The notes under the pieces are model-generated. The model had not been told where the DNA came from. It saw only the letters and a list, made by a program, of their open reading frames with translations, and searched no databases. Shown one piece after another: positions 9,503-19,118 of a stretch of 19,118 nt of DNA; within the stretch, counting starts at the first letter, position 1, and the number at the start of each line of letters is the position of its first letter. The stretch is from Flammula alnicola (taxonomy: Eukaryota > Basidiomycota > Agaricomycetes > Agaricales > Strophariaceae): positions 1-19,118 of the forward strand of contig JADNRV010000657.1 in assembly GCA_015499995.1 (NCBI GenBank), read 5' to 3'. A program made the translations under genes and the position numbers.

Positions 9503-10741
9503 ATGAGTAGGCTGATCAACTTGAAGTTCACTAGGCGCCTTAAACCAACAATTTGGCTCGGTCATGGCGCGGTCACGGGAACGCTTTCCTCATGCGCGGG
9601 TGAACGTGGGCTGTTGCGGTGGAATTCATCAAGACCACCGTTTGATTTCAAGTCCACGTTCATTTCTGTTGATTCGCCTGCCCCAAAATGGCGCCTTGGT
9701 GACGGCTTACCGCGTGAGATGAGCCAATGGAACGAGGTCATCAGTAACTCGAAAAGAAGGACGTGGGACCTCAGCAATGCAGAGGACGCGAAGTAAGTCA
9801 ATTATGCACTCCTAGGAGATCCTCGTGTTTTCTAAAACAAATCTTCCACGCCGAAGAAATTCCTATCGACTTCTTACATCTGCAATTGTTCCTCGGCCTA
9901 TCGCATTTGTGTCAACTTTGTCTGCGGAAGGCCAGCCAAACCTCGCACCATTTAGGTTCGTTGTGGCAACTTATCTTCAAGCAATACTTACATCTTTCAT
10001 GTGATAGCTATTTCTCCATGGTAAGTATGTCTACTTTTTGCACACATCTTTTTCTCTTAACGTGTAAATATTTTATCACTGTTTCTAGGTCTCTGACAAT
10101 CCGCCCATGGTTAGCGTGTCCTTCAGTCTATCTACTCGCAGACCAAAGGACACGCGAAACAATATTGTCGCTACCAAGGAATTTACAATCAGTATCATCA
10201 GCGAGCCCTTTGCTGAAGCCGCGAATACGACTTCGGTGGGATGTCCTGCAGACAAGGATGAATGGATTATCAGTGGCCTAACCAAGGAGAACAGTGTAAT
10301 ACTTCCAGCTTCTGGGCCTATTGCGGTTGACTGAATGTCCCCTCGGCAGACCGTCGTCAAGCCGTCGTTCGTCCGAGAGAGTGCTATCGGCATGGAATGC
10401 GAGGTTCGTAGGCAATTGCTGCTTCTTATCAACTCCCCCATCGACAATTAAATAATTTACTAACGTTAAACGCACAGCTGTATAGCTTTCAGGACATCAC
10501 TCCATCCACTTCATCGGAGCCTTCAACGACGGTGGTTTTGGGTCTAATTAAGAAGATCCATGTCCGAGAATCTGTTCTCAACGAAGATGGCGTCACCGTT
10601 AACCCTGCGAAATTAAGACCGATTGCGCGTCTTGGAGGGACGACCTATGCCAGACTTCTGGAAGGTTTCGATTTGCCTCGGCCATCCTGGAAAGTTATCA
10701 AAGACGAATACCCAAATCTCGCTCGGAAAAGCCGTTCCTGA
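9503..10741 (+). CDS. Flavin-reductase-like FMN-binding split-barrel protein
   Basis: Member of the flavin reductase-like (DIM6/NTAB) flavoprotein family, which binds FMN and often reduces flavin for a partner oxygenase. The exact reaction is unknown. Exons: 9503-9792, 9857-9955, 10008-10020, 10089-10295, 10350-10403, 10478-10741; 927 nt, 308 aa, all phases consistent. The core begins NSYRLLTSAIVPRPIAFVST and continues EGQPNLAPFSYFSMVSDNPP, the typical flavin-binding start, then TKEFTISIISEPFAEAAN and VKPSFVRESAIGMECELYSF. Exon 3 is only 13 nt. An in-frame TGA at 10333 is removed by intron 10296-10349 (donor GTAATA, branch CTGAA, acceptor GGCAG). About 40 residues precede the usual family start (PPFDFKS...); they are basic (MSRLINLKFTRRLK), so they may be a mitochondrial presequence or the start may be wrong. 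Divergent from the Fe-ADH-like gene. Confidence 0.88.
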
Positions 10742-11478
10742 TCCCCTACAATCTTGGGTCTTTTTGTGCACGCCACGATTCCGTATCGTCGACGATGGGC
10801 GTGATAATGCCCTCGACTTGAACTATTCCGAGTCAGGCGAGATTCTACAGCGAATTAGAAGCTTGATTGGTTCTAGTGAGTATTGCGTAGCATATCATGT
10901 CAACATCGGTCCTTAAGTCCTATGTTCTATATGTATCGCCATGGGTTATCTACGAATCGATGGAATCGATGGACATGGAAAAGGAATTGGAAGAACTTGG
11001 ACTGAAATTGGATTGTAGTGGCTCCAAGTCTTTGAAAAGAGTGGAAAGTTTTATTGCAGCCGTCCAACGGTGCCTTGCTTTTCCTTGCATCCTTCTTTTT
11101 ACGATAGACAGTATCTGATTATGTATCGGGGTTTGTGAGAGGTTGGGCTAAAATGAGAACTTGGCAGTGTGAAGATGATAAACTTGGGTTTGAGCGGAGG
11201 CAAATCTGTGTAGCCACGTGCCTGTATTTCAACGAGAGCACCTCGCCAGTGTCCTTTTTAAGTTCTTCTTTAATATTCCCCTCTTCATTTCTTTCCCTCG
11301 TAAGCCCTGTTCCCTGTCCTCAATAAAAACGACATATATCTCATCCATATACACAGTTCTCCACGTTGCGAGCTTATTAGAAGCCAGAATCTTCGCCATT
11401 GGCGTGTTCTTGAACAGTCAGTCTTGCTCAAGTACCTTAACTGAGCCCAGCGCTTAATCCTCTTGAACACAGATTTCC
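10742..11478. other. Intergenic region before the Sec7 gene
   Basis: No gene is firmly supported. It should contain the 3' UTR of the flavin-reductase-like gene and the promoter and leader of the Sec7 gene. An open frame from ATG 10960 to 11118 (52 codons, MESMDMEKELEELGLKLD...) has a coding-like, helix-forming start but no recognised homologue and no clear partner exon. A strong donor-like GTGAGT at 10877 might belong to it. Confidence 0.4.
10960..11118 (+). CDS. Doubtful small open frame
   Basis: 52 codons starting ATG with a Glu/Lys/Leu-rich, helix-like opening (MEKELEELGLKLD), then KRVESFIAAVQRCL and a hydrophobic end. I do not recognise it. It overlaps nothing else on this strand. Composition is the only support; it may be a chance frame in untranslated sequence or a leftover exon. 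Confidence 0.15.
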   Translation: MESMDMEKELEELGLKLDCSGSKSLKRVESFIAAVQRCLAFPCILLFTIDSI

Positions 11479-14400
11479 ATGGCGGATCAAGAAACACCTC
11501 CCTCGAGGGCTGAGCAGAGAATGGCAGCTGTCGCCAAACTAAAACGCGCGGCTTCACTCCCGAGGATGAAGGATGGGCGACGGCCGCCCATGCACGTTGA
11601 AGCTGTCAGCGAGGGAGAGAAGGCGCAGAGCGAAGAGGAGAAAGCGGCTGCAAGTGAAGAGGAGAAGGCGAAGAGCGAAGAAGAACAAACTGCTGTAGAG
11701 CAGGAGCAGGAGCAGGATAAAGTACAGGTCGAGGAGACGGAGAAGACGCCAGACCCTGACAGCGATCACCCCCCACATCCTGCAGAAAAAATTGCGGACA
11801 CAGAGCTCGAGGCGGATACAGAGCTGGAGGAACGACCCACGTCTCCGAGCGTGGTCTTTAAAAAACGACGCTCAAGATCTCGGTCAAGGTCAAGAGGCTC
11901 GAAAGACTTGAAAGGCAGAGCTAGAGCGCCGCAATCCCCTGTCCCCCAACTTGGTGGAGACTCTTCGCAAGACGAGAATCCACTTGTTCCTTCCCCCGCA
12001 ATGCTCCCTATGGTCCCTCCCCTCTTATCGCCAATACCACATTTCCCATTCCTACAGCAATCTCGCTTCCTACGGTCGCCTACCCCCGCGTCGCCGGAAA
12101 TGTCGTTATTCTACCCTGGCACATCACCGCCGACCCCATTGCCTACTTTAGAGGATCTACAAAAGGGTTTAATGCGCTCAAACAGTGCCGGCAGCTCAGC
12201 AGCAGGTCGTAGAATGGCAATGCACAAACTCACAGGTGGCACGGAGACCTATGATCCTTCGCCCTCCCCAACGCCACCGCCATTTCTGTCAAAGCTCAGT
12301 CGAAATAATACGTTAGCTGGAGGAGAACGTATTGCTGCGAGAGAAAACATGTTAAGTCGCCTCGGAACTCGGATTACGAAGGAGGCCGATGCAGAGCTTG
12401 CAAGTGGCGCAGAGGATAGAGGTGCTGCTTCTCCAACCCCGAAACGTCGAAGAAGGCGATCGCGGAGGACGTCTACGACCGCTAATCCAAATCCCACCGT
12501 TTCTGATTCTGATTTCAATTCTACAAATCCAAACACGCCCGCCATTCCGCCTACACCCCTACCCACTCTTCAGGATCATTATGCCGAACTTCGTGCACAA
12601 TCCACCACTCCTAATCAGCTTTCAAGCTCACGCAATCAAAGTAGCGAGCGTGTCTCCGATGGTTCGCCGCCTCCTCTGCCGGTGGTGAAGCTCGTCGAGG
12701 AAGAATCCAAAGGGCCGGAGCAAACTCGTCGGAGGAGTGTGCTTATCGAAGACCCTGATGACGAAGACAGAGATTCACCCGAGCAGAGATATGTTGGTCT
12801 ACCAGGCACTCCTCAGCATGCCTTCCAGCCAGATGTGCCATTAAATGGTTCAACAGACTCCGCACAACCAACTGTCGGCGTGCCAGTTTTCATAAATTCG
12901 AGAGCACCATCAAGGAACGAGCTGTTCCCTAGCAGCCCATTCATTCCTCCTCTAAAGGAGAGAGCATTAAGTGATGAAGACGAGGAACAGGTTTTGTATC
13001 CTGCAACTACAGTACGACCGCGCACGCCGTACGCGAACATGATGGAGAGTCATGATCGCGAAATTAGTTGGATTGCTTCTCCAGGTGCGCTCCTTATATC
13101 TTTCGGCAATTACATCATTCATTATTCTAATGTTTTGCAGTTCCGGAGATTCGCATGCCGATTGACGACGACGACGACGACGATAACGAACCTGAACATG
13201 AAGTTGAGGTGCCGGTCGGCCCTGAAGAGGAAGACGAGGAGGAGGAGGAAGTTCCTCTCTCTGCCACTTCCTCGAATGGTTTCTTACCTGAGGCTTATGA
13301 CGACACTTCACCTCGTGCCTCATCCAGCTCAAAGAGTGTCCTCGTCGAATCGGAAACTTCGCCAGAAAACCCTCATTCATACGTACCAGCTTCGCCATCA
13401 TCTCCCATCCCTTTCTCGCATCCTCCATCCGTCGATGGCTCCATCTCTCCTACCTTCTTCCCCACCAGGCTGTCTGTTGCTTCCCGCATACACAGTGTTG
13501 GCGACCGCTCGCCGTTGACTGCTGAATTCTCAGAATGGGAAGAGAAGTATGGCGGGGCCGACTCTTCAAAGCGCGAAGCTTCGGCAAGTACTTGGGAGAA
13601 AGTTAAAAACACGTTTTCAAGGGCAGGTTCAAGCACTGGCAGACGGTCTCGCACGAACAGTATCGTTACTCGTGAGAGGCGCGACCACACTGATTCTAGT
13701 GTCAGTCGCGAAAGTGGTGCAAGCTTGACAAGCGGAAAGATAGACAAGGTCGATTCCTTGGGAACGTCAGGTCAAGTGCAGGCTCCGCCTTTGATGCAGT
13801 CGCCATCTGCATCGGCTTCTATCTCGTCCTTGTCTCCTCATGCACCTCCGAGAGGCAGCGTATCTCCCATTCCACCTCCTTCCTCCACTGATATGTCAAA
13901 ATATCAAAATGCGAAGCTCTTCCCTTTCCCAGGTATGTTGAAGTTAGAGGAAGAACGACGCGCCAAGGGTTACCCGCCCGCCACGGCGTCGAGTCCCGAC
14001 GTTTCTATGCAATCAAATGCGCACGAAGAGACTCAAGCACAACCTCTAGGATACTCCTTGTCAAGCACACCTACACAGACTTCTGACATGAGCAGAGAGC
14101 GCAAACTGTCCCACCAAACCTCTGATACCCGTCTTTTTGCCAAGTACGGTGCCGACTCTACAAACGCCAGCCCCTCCTCACCTTCTTACGCCGACTACAC
14201 CGATGTGTCTCCTTCCCCTCAACAGCATGGATCTGGCTATAACTTGAAGTTGCCGACCACACTTCCTGGTGTAAAACAATGGTTGAGCAAGAACTCCAAG
14301 AAAAAGACAGCATCTCCTCCAGGAACGGCACCAGGAACTGTATCGTTCGCTCCTCTTCCAACCACGGATACGCAAAGTGCTCCGATAACGAATAAGAAAC

Positions 14401-16649
14401 CCTCGTTAACTGATATCTTTGGAAGGAAAGCGAATGATCTGAGTAATGAATGGGAGGAAATCGATAGCGCACCGCCAGCCTCCGGTGGAGATACTCATAT
14501 GGGGAAGAAAACAACGAAACCAGCTGGAAGTGGTACCGCCGCCAACGATATAAAGCCAACGGAACCCAGCGCCATCGGAAAGAGTCAATCTCCGAAGGTT
14601 CATAATATTGTGCCTCTTGATTTGAATGCTGGGCGTGGATCACCGTACAAATTCCCCAACGAACCTTCTACAAGACTTGCTACTGCCACTCCCGACCCTT
14701 CCTCTGTCAGTGACTACCCCGCACCCACAGCTTCTGAGTCTTCATCCACGTCATCTTCTCGATATTCCCTAGGAGTACATCAAGGTCCAGTCGTTCTTGA
14801 ACGCCTTGAAGAGAATCTTGCGAAGGGATTCAGGAGTCCGACACTGTCTTCTGCTATAGATGATCCACCTCGAAAACTCGTTCTTTCATCACCTGTGCTG
14901 CAAGTTGTCAACCCAAACACAGTTAAAGATCGGTTCCTGTTCCTCTTCAACGACATCCTTGTTATCGCGAAACCTGTCACTTTTGACCAAGATAGTCTCA
15001 TGGATACCTACAAATTGAGCCTACCTGACAGAAAGTATACCGTGAAGAGTGTCGTGCAATTGCGAAACCTACGATTCTGCCCAGATCGAGCGGATGCACA
15101 ACCGAAATCACCTACACTCGCACCTCGTAACCCACTCCTCCGTTCTTTCATCGCTCAGTTCTCCAAGGAACCAGACCACGCCATTGCCTCTCTATTTACG
15201 AAGTCCAATATCCAAGATAACCCCTCTCTGCTGGGGCAATTATTGTTCAAGACGTTGGAGCTGGATAGAAGCCGCCTTGGGGAATACCTTTCCATGAAGA
15301 CATCGAAGACAGTCCTGAAATCTTATTTGGACAGCTTCGGCTTTGCGGGCTTGAGGGTGGATGTCGCATTGCGAGTCTTCTTGCACTCGGTCAACGTGTC
15401 TCGGTATTCCCAATCATATGGAGCCCTCGAACATCTATTAGATTCGTTCGCCAGCCGCTGGTATGAGGCCAATGCAAAATTTGTGGCTTATGATAAAGAC
15501 ATGGCTCTTCGCATTGTGTGGGCCCTTGCTCAACTGAATGATCGTCTGCATGGTGGAATTGCCGATGAACCTGGTCCAACAGATCACATTAGGCGCAGCG
15601 TCACAAGCAAAGAATTCCTGGATGCTTTCCGCAGATATGACGCCCGCTGTTTGGTTTCTGACGAACTCTTGCAGGAACTTTACCGTTCGATATTCCACGA
15701 ACGCCTGTGTCAGGCAAGCCCTAAGTCCTTGAGTGGTTCACAAGACACACCCATCACAATCAAGCGACCTTTGCCAAGTAGGCTCACATACAAGACCCAA
15801 TCGGAACCCATCGTTTTCCGTCTGCCGCAGGCCGATCCTCTCCTTACAATCGAACTATATGGTCAAGACATGACTTTTGACCCACCCGTCTTATACTTCT
15901 CAAAGTCCTCGGAGGCGTCTTTCCGCATCATGGGAACATCTTTGGGCTCCAAGTCCATTACGATGTGTCGATCAGGGCCAAACGCCATCAAGTACTCTGG
16001 TATCCCACTGAGCCACGTCGTCGTCGTAGAACGGGCTTTCATGCGGAATACGTTTCAACTTGCCTTCCTTAATCAAACTGGGGCAAAGAGGAGATACATG
16101 TTCAGCGTTGATGATCCCATTATCCGAAATGAGTGGGCGACATCTCTGCGGCGACATATCGACGCTTCCATGTCATCTGCTTTAGCACCTCCCGGACCAA
16201 TATCACCTGGGGCTCTAAAGTTCCAAAAGGCTGCAGACGCCGTTGCTTTCAAGGTCCTTCAAGACACTCTAATGGGTAATGGACATTCAGCGCCATCCCA
16301 TCGCCCAAATGGTTCCAGCTCGACTCAAAATAGCGGTAACGGTGTCAGCCCTCCTCATCTTACCGGATCTAGTGTGCCGTTCACGGGCTCAGCACATACT
16401 CGCTCAAAATCTCGAAGCAGAGTGTATCATCGACATGGTGCGGGCAAGAACGAGTTAGAGCTTGGTGACCGGTCGCAAAATAAGAGTATAGATTCTATTC
16501 CGGATTCGAGTGACCAGGCAAATACCCCAGAGCAGCGGTCGGACAGCGCCCTTTGGACAGCGCGCGACCTCGAAATGCACTGTCAGCAGAATAGCTCAAT
16601 ATCGCTTGTTCTCTTGCAGGTTGCAGCTCCTGAGAGTTCTCCTCTATAA
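11479..16649 (+). CDS. PH-Sec7-PH protein, Arf guanine nucleotide exchange factor-like
   Basis: Large Sec7-family protein expected to act on Arf GTPases at membranes. Two exons, 11479-13084 and 13141-16649 (56-nt intron, GTGCGC...TTGCAG), encode 1704 aa. About the first 1100 residues are low-complexity: an S-E-E-E-K-A repeat (44-70), a basic RS run (128-140), an acidic run of seven Asp (543-549), and many Ser/Pro motifs. RSNSAGS/RRMAMHKLTGG and GGERIAARENMLSRLG look like conserved islands. A PH-like segment follows near 1115-1165 (VKDRFLFLFNDILVIAKPV). The Sec7 domain covers about 1195-1390 (FSKEPDHAIASLF, LRVFLHSVNVSRYSQ, LAQLNDRLHGG, EFLDAFRRYD). A second PH-like domain lies near 1425-1543 (ending RRYMFSVDDPIIRNEWATSLRRH). 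The region that should hold the catalytic glutamic finger does not match the canonical motif. It resembles the divergent Yel1/basidiomycete Sec7 group more than Gea/Sec7 proteins. Confidence 0.88.
11608..11688 (+). repeat. Imperfect coding repeat, SEEEKA units
   Basis: Within the N-terminus of the Sec7 protein, residues 44-70 consist of imperfect units related to SEEEKA (SEGEKAQ, SEEEKAA, SEEEKAK, SEEEQ). The DNA is purine-rich and repetitive, so length variation between strains is likely. It encodes a charged, probably helical or disordered stretch. Confidence 0.6.
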
Positions 16650-17522
16650 GTATATTCGTTTCCACCTCTCGACCTCTCAGTACGTCGTCATACTTTGTTT
16701 CTCATCCAGTGACGTTCTAATGGCCTTGAACAGTTTCACTCAATGTACCTCTACTCTCTCATTATTTTATTCACGGTCGTTCTCCTATGTTTTCTTATAA
16801 TTCACGTATGCTTTCAGGTTAGCCTTTACCAACGGAACGGTTTAAGAACTCGAATCCACCTCTCTCTTTCAACCATTTGTTTTCAAGGCATTGTTTTCCA
16901 GTCTCTTTCTTGAATAGTATATACCGCTATTTATCACGCATTATGGTCTTCCCGTCTTTCCTTTCATTGATATGATCTGTAACATTCGCTTGCCAAATTG
17001 AAATGTTTCCGATAGAAGCTGCGCTCAATCTACGCAACTTGACGTACATAAGTTATGCATGTCTATGGGCCAACTGAAGTTGTTTCCAGACATGGTTTAG
17101 GTTGTGGTGCATTATCAGTACAATCACCATCCTGTGTTTCATCTATCATGCACGATGTCAGGAACTGAGTTGGCAACGTGGTCGTCAAGCCCAATTATCA
17201 AGCATCGTGTTGCCATCGAGGTTGTTGTCTTTGGCCTGATCTCACATACGCCGCTTTGCAGGGAAAACGTGTTTGCCTCAATTTGATCAAGAACGGACGG
17301 AGCTGGTCATGATGAGCCTTGAATGTGTTCACCCAGGTGCGTTATGCAGATTGCATGGCAATCGTGCTCGTACAATGCGGCGAAAGCTGATTCATATATA
17401 TTAATACAGTCAATCACCGCTCCTAGTACACATTTCTCCTGGAGAGCGTAACCTATTAGACTAGGCTGAGCTTAGCACATCCTACCTGCCACTTGTCGCC
17501 ACTGCCACTCGTCTCTTGGACC
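16650..17522. other. Intergenic region between Sec7 and NFKBIL1-like genes
   Basis: I see no gene or RNA gene. The left part is T-rich and fits a 3' UTR with terminator region. The right part holds a TATATATTAA box at 17395-17404. The short open frame at 17104-17286 has no features of a real gene. Confidence 0.45.
17395..17404 (+). promoter_or_regulatory. Candidate TATA box of the NFKBIL1-like gene
   Basis: TATATATTAA sits about 120 bp upstream of ATG 17523. A start site about 30 bp downstream would give a leader of roughly 90-100 nt. Confidence 0.4.
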
Positions 17523-18416
17523 ATGACAGACTTCCACCACTCGCCGTCGACGCCTGGACCTCACCACGGAGGCTATCGGCAGCCACAGCCACATACGTAC
17601 TCACGTTCACAGTCGACACTCGACACCGCCCGCGCCAACGTTCCTTGGGAACACATGGCAGAAGCTTTTACTTGGGTCGCGGAGGAGGAATATATGAAAG
17701 GGAGGAAACGAAGCATGAAGACGGAGGATTGGGTCAGGGAGCAGCAGCACTTCTTTAACCCCAAAGCCGGCAATTACCCCGTAACAAGACCGCGGGCGAA
17801 CAAGATTCGGAGGCAAGAGTGGGAGGAACTCATCTACGTCTACGGGATTGAGGCGGATCAATGGATGAGACAACAGGAACGGGCCCGCCGACTCGCAGAG
17901 GAGCGAGACAAAGCTAAGGTCCGCATCCAAGACGAGCTGCGGAGGATCGAGGCACGCTTTCAGGAGAAGCGCGATGCTGAAAGGCGAGAGCGAGAAGACG
18001 GAAGGCGCCAGGCGCACGTTGAGCGTCGAGAGAAGGAGGCGAGAGACCGCGCCAAACTAGACAAGTTGATTTTAGACGGCTGGACGAGTTACGAGTCACA
18101 ATGGGCGTCGCTGCCCTCATCTTCGGAATCGCTGGAATTTAAGAAGACGCCTTGGCCGCTTATATTACCACCAAGGAACACGGACGACATTACGCGAGAC
18201 GGAATTGTCGCATTCCTTTTTTCTCCACTGCATTCACAAAACCAGTCGCGCAAAGACAGGATTCGGAGCGCTCAACTTCGGTGGCACCCCGACAGGTTTC
18301 GACGTTTCTTGGGGCGGGTACCAGAGACGGAGAGGGCGGCTGTTGAGGAAGGGGTTGGAATTGTAGCACGATGTCTAAACGAACTGATGGAAAGGGAAAA
18401 GCGGAGTAGATATTAA
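17523..18416 (+). CDS. NFKBIL1-like protein with C-terminal RWHPDRF motif
   Basis: Intronless, 297 aa. The start is ATG 17523 (ACCATGACAG); the frame is open slightly upstream but without another ATG. The N-terminal 40 residues are His/Pro/Ser-rich and disordered. A conserved-looking block follows (WEHMAEAFTWVAEEEYMKG, QQHFFNPKAG), then a long Arg/Glu/Lys coiled coil at about residues 115-190. The segment YESQWASL and the C-terminal ending RSAQLRWHPDRFRRFLGR...VARCLNELMERE match the J-domain-like end of the NF-kappa-B inhibitor-like 1 family, whose animal members act in nuclear RNA and immune pathways. The role in fungi is not established. No ankyrin repeats are visible, unlike animal NFKBIL1. 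MIA40 follows on the same strand after only 84 bp. Confidence 0.8.
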   Translation: MTDFHHSPSTPGPHHGGYRQPQPHTYSRSQSTLDTARANVPWEHMAEAFTWVAEEEYMKGRKRSMKTEDWVREQQHFFNPKAGNYPVTRPRANKIRRQEWEELIYVYGIEADQWMRQQERARRLAEERDKAKVRIQDELRRIEARFQEKRDAERREREDGRRQAHVERREKEARDRAKLDKLILDGWTSYESQWASLPSSSESLEFKKTPWPLILPPRNTDDITRDGIVAFLFSPLHSQNQSRKDRIRSAQLRWHPDRFRRFLGRVPETERAAVEEGVGIVARCLNELMEREKRSRY

Positions 18417-18500
18417 GTATTTGTACATGTTTCTTTCGGGAGATTATCTGCCGTGTATTACTCATAATTTCATTCTCGGATTCTCTTACTCAGCTGCACA

Positions 18501-19118
18501 ATGTTCTCTCGTCTCTCCCGTCTCCCTCTTCGCAGATCCTTGCATACAGGGCCTGGCGCCGCAAGGTCTGCTGGCGCTTTTGGAAGGCCAGCACGAGTCG
18601 CCCTCGGTGTTTCTGCGGCCACGGCTGCCTACCTGACTTGGCAATTAACGCGAGAGAGGAACCAAATATCTTTGGATTCTCCTCAGGCATCGAGATGTCA
18701 GTTTTTTTCATTTGAATATCTCAGTTTTCTAAAAAATATATTAAATCGTATATAATAGCATCAGAACGTTCGTTAACGACAAAAACGTCGCGACTTCCTG
18801 AGGCTCCTTCAGAACCTACACTCTCGTCGGCATCCACGTCAACTGCCGAAAGCGATGTGTTTGTCCCCGACGTGCCCTCTGACTCTGAAGACGTGCCAAA
18901 ACCTCCGTCAGAGAATGGTGCTGCTGAAGGAGAAGGAGAAAGTTCCTCTGAAGAAGGTGGAGCTTCCGGAGGCGCGTTCAACCCAGTAACCGGCGAAATT
19001 AACTGGGATTGCCCTTGCCTTGGTGGAATGGCTCATGGGCCTTGTGGACCAGAGTTCCGAGAGGCATTCTCCTGCTTCGTCTTCTCTGAAGCTGAGCCAA
19101 AAGGCATCAACTGCGTGG
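18501..19118 (+). CDS. MIA40: MIA40 mitochondrial intermembrane-space oxidoreductase (partial)
   Basis: Import receptor and thiol oxidase that folds CX3C and CX9C proteins in the mitochondrial intermembrane space. Exon 1 (18501-18696) and exon 2 (18759 to the window end) flank a 62-nt AT-rich intron (GTCAGT...ATAATAG). The N-terminus is a basic presequence ([17 protein letters not shown]), followed by one membrane anchor at about residues 31-49 ([19 protein letters not shown]), as in fungal MIA40. A long acidic Ser/Glu linker follows. The redox-active pair is Cys150-Pro-Cys152 ([15 protein letters not shown]). The first CX9C is Cys161...Cys171 ([11 protein letters not shown]). The second CX9C begins at Cys184 and is cut off by the window edge. 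Confidence 0.93.

Noticed and set aside
10297..10335. In-frame TGA in the flavin-reductase-like gene as a pseudogene stop
   Set aside because: A normal 54-nt GT-AG intron (10296-10349) removes it and restores the conserved TKENST-VVKPSFVRES join.
11554..13428. Several minus-strand open frames opposite the Sec7 gene (such as 12249-12566 and 12967-13428)
   Set aside because: They are low-complexity mirror images of the Ser/Pro/Glu-rich coding strand and lack start context, splice logic or family motifs.
16810..16870. Possible tRNA, because of a B-box-like ACTCGAATCC
   Set aside because: No matching A box, acceptor stem or cloverleaf could be formed around it.

Overview
The window looks like a gene-dense stretch of nuclear DNA from a filamentous basidiomycete, probably an agaricomycete. 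Genes sit on both strands, are broken by many 49-74 nt GT-AG introns with CTAAC/CTGAC-like branch points, and encode proteins of fungal type. I rebuilt gene models by hand from splice signals and reading-frame continuity. There are no rRNA genes, CRISPR arrays, bacterial operons or complete transposons that I can recognise.

Layout, left to right. (1) 1-187: possible last codons of a gene running in from the left. (2) 465-1046 (+): a small unrecognised spliced gene. (3) 1047-2437: long AT-richer non-coding stretch with five copies of TTATCTGCC, mostly arranged as perfect palindromes. It is either a short mobile-element relic or a GATA-type control region for the next gene. (4) 2485-5300 (+): complete phenylalanine/tyrosine ammonia-lyase, 12 exons, 732 aa. 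(5) 7204-5532 (-): mitochondrial-type cation diffusion facilitator (MMT1/2-like), convergent with the lyase, carrying three apparent frame breaks within about 160 nt around its second metal-binding helix. (6) 9168-7588 (-): iron-type alcohol dehydrogenase / maleylacetate-reductase-like protein, 8 exons, 392 aa. (7) 9503-10741 (+): FMN-binding split-barrel flavin-reductase-like protein, 6 exons, 308 aa, divergent from (6) across 334 bp. (8) 11479-16649 (+): very large disordered protein with PH - Sec7 - PH domains (Arf-GEF-like), 1704 aa, 2 exons. (9) 17523-18416 (+): intronless NFKBIL1-like protein, 297 aa. (10) 18501-19118 (+): MIA40, truncated by the window edge.

How the genes may work together. 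Ammonia-lyase, maleylacetate-reductase-like and flavin-reductase-like genes lie within 8.3 kb. All three families occur in aromatic-compound metabolism, so a loose aromatic module is possible, but the link is inferred from gene order only. The CDF transporter and MIA40 are both predicted mitochondrial. The Sec7 and NFKBIL1-like genes look like ordinary housekeeping neighbours. I found no clearly new multi-gene system. The items most worth a second look are the frame-broken CDF gene, the palindrome cluster, and the non-canonical active-site regions of the Sec7 and Fe-ADH-like proteins.
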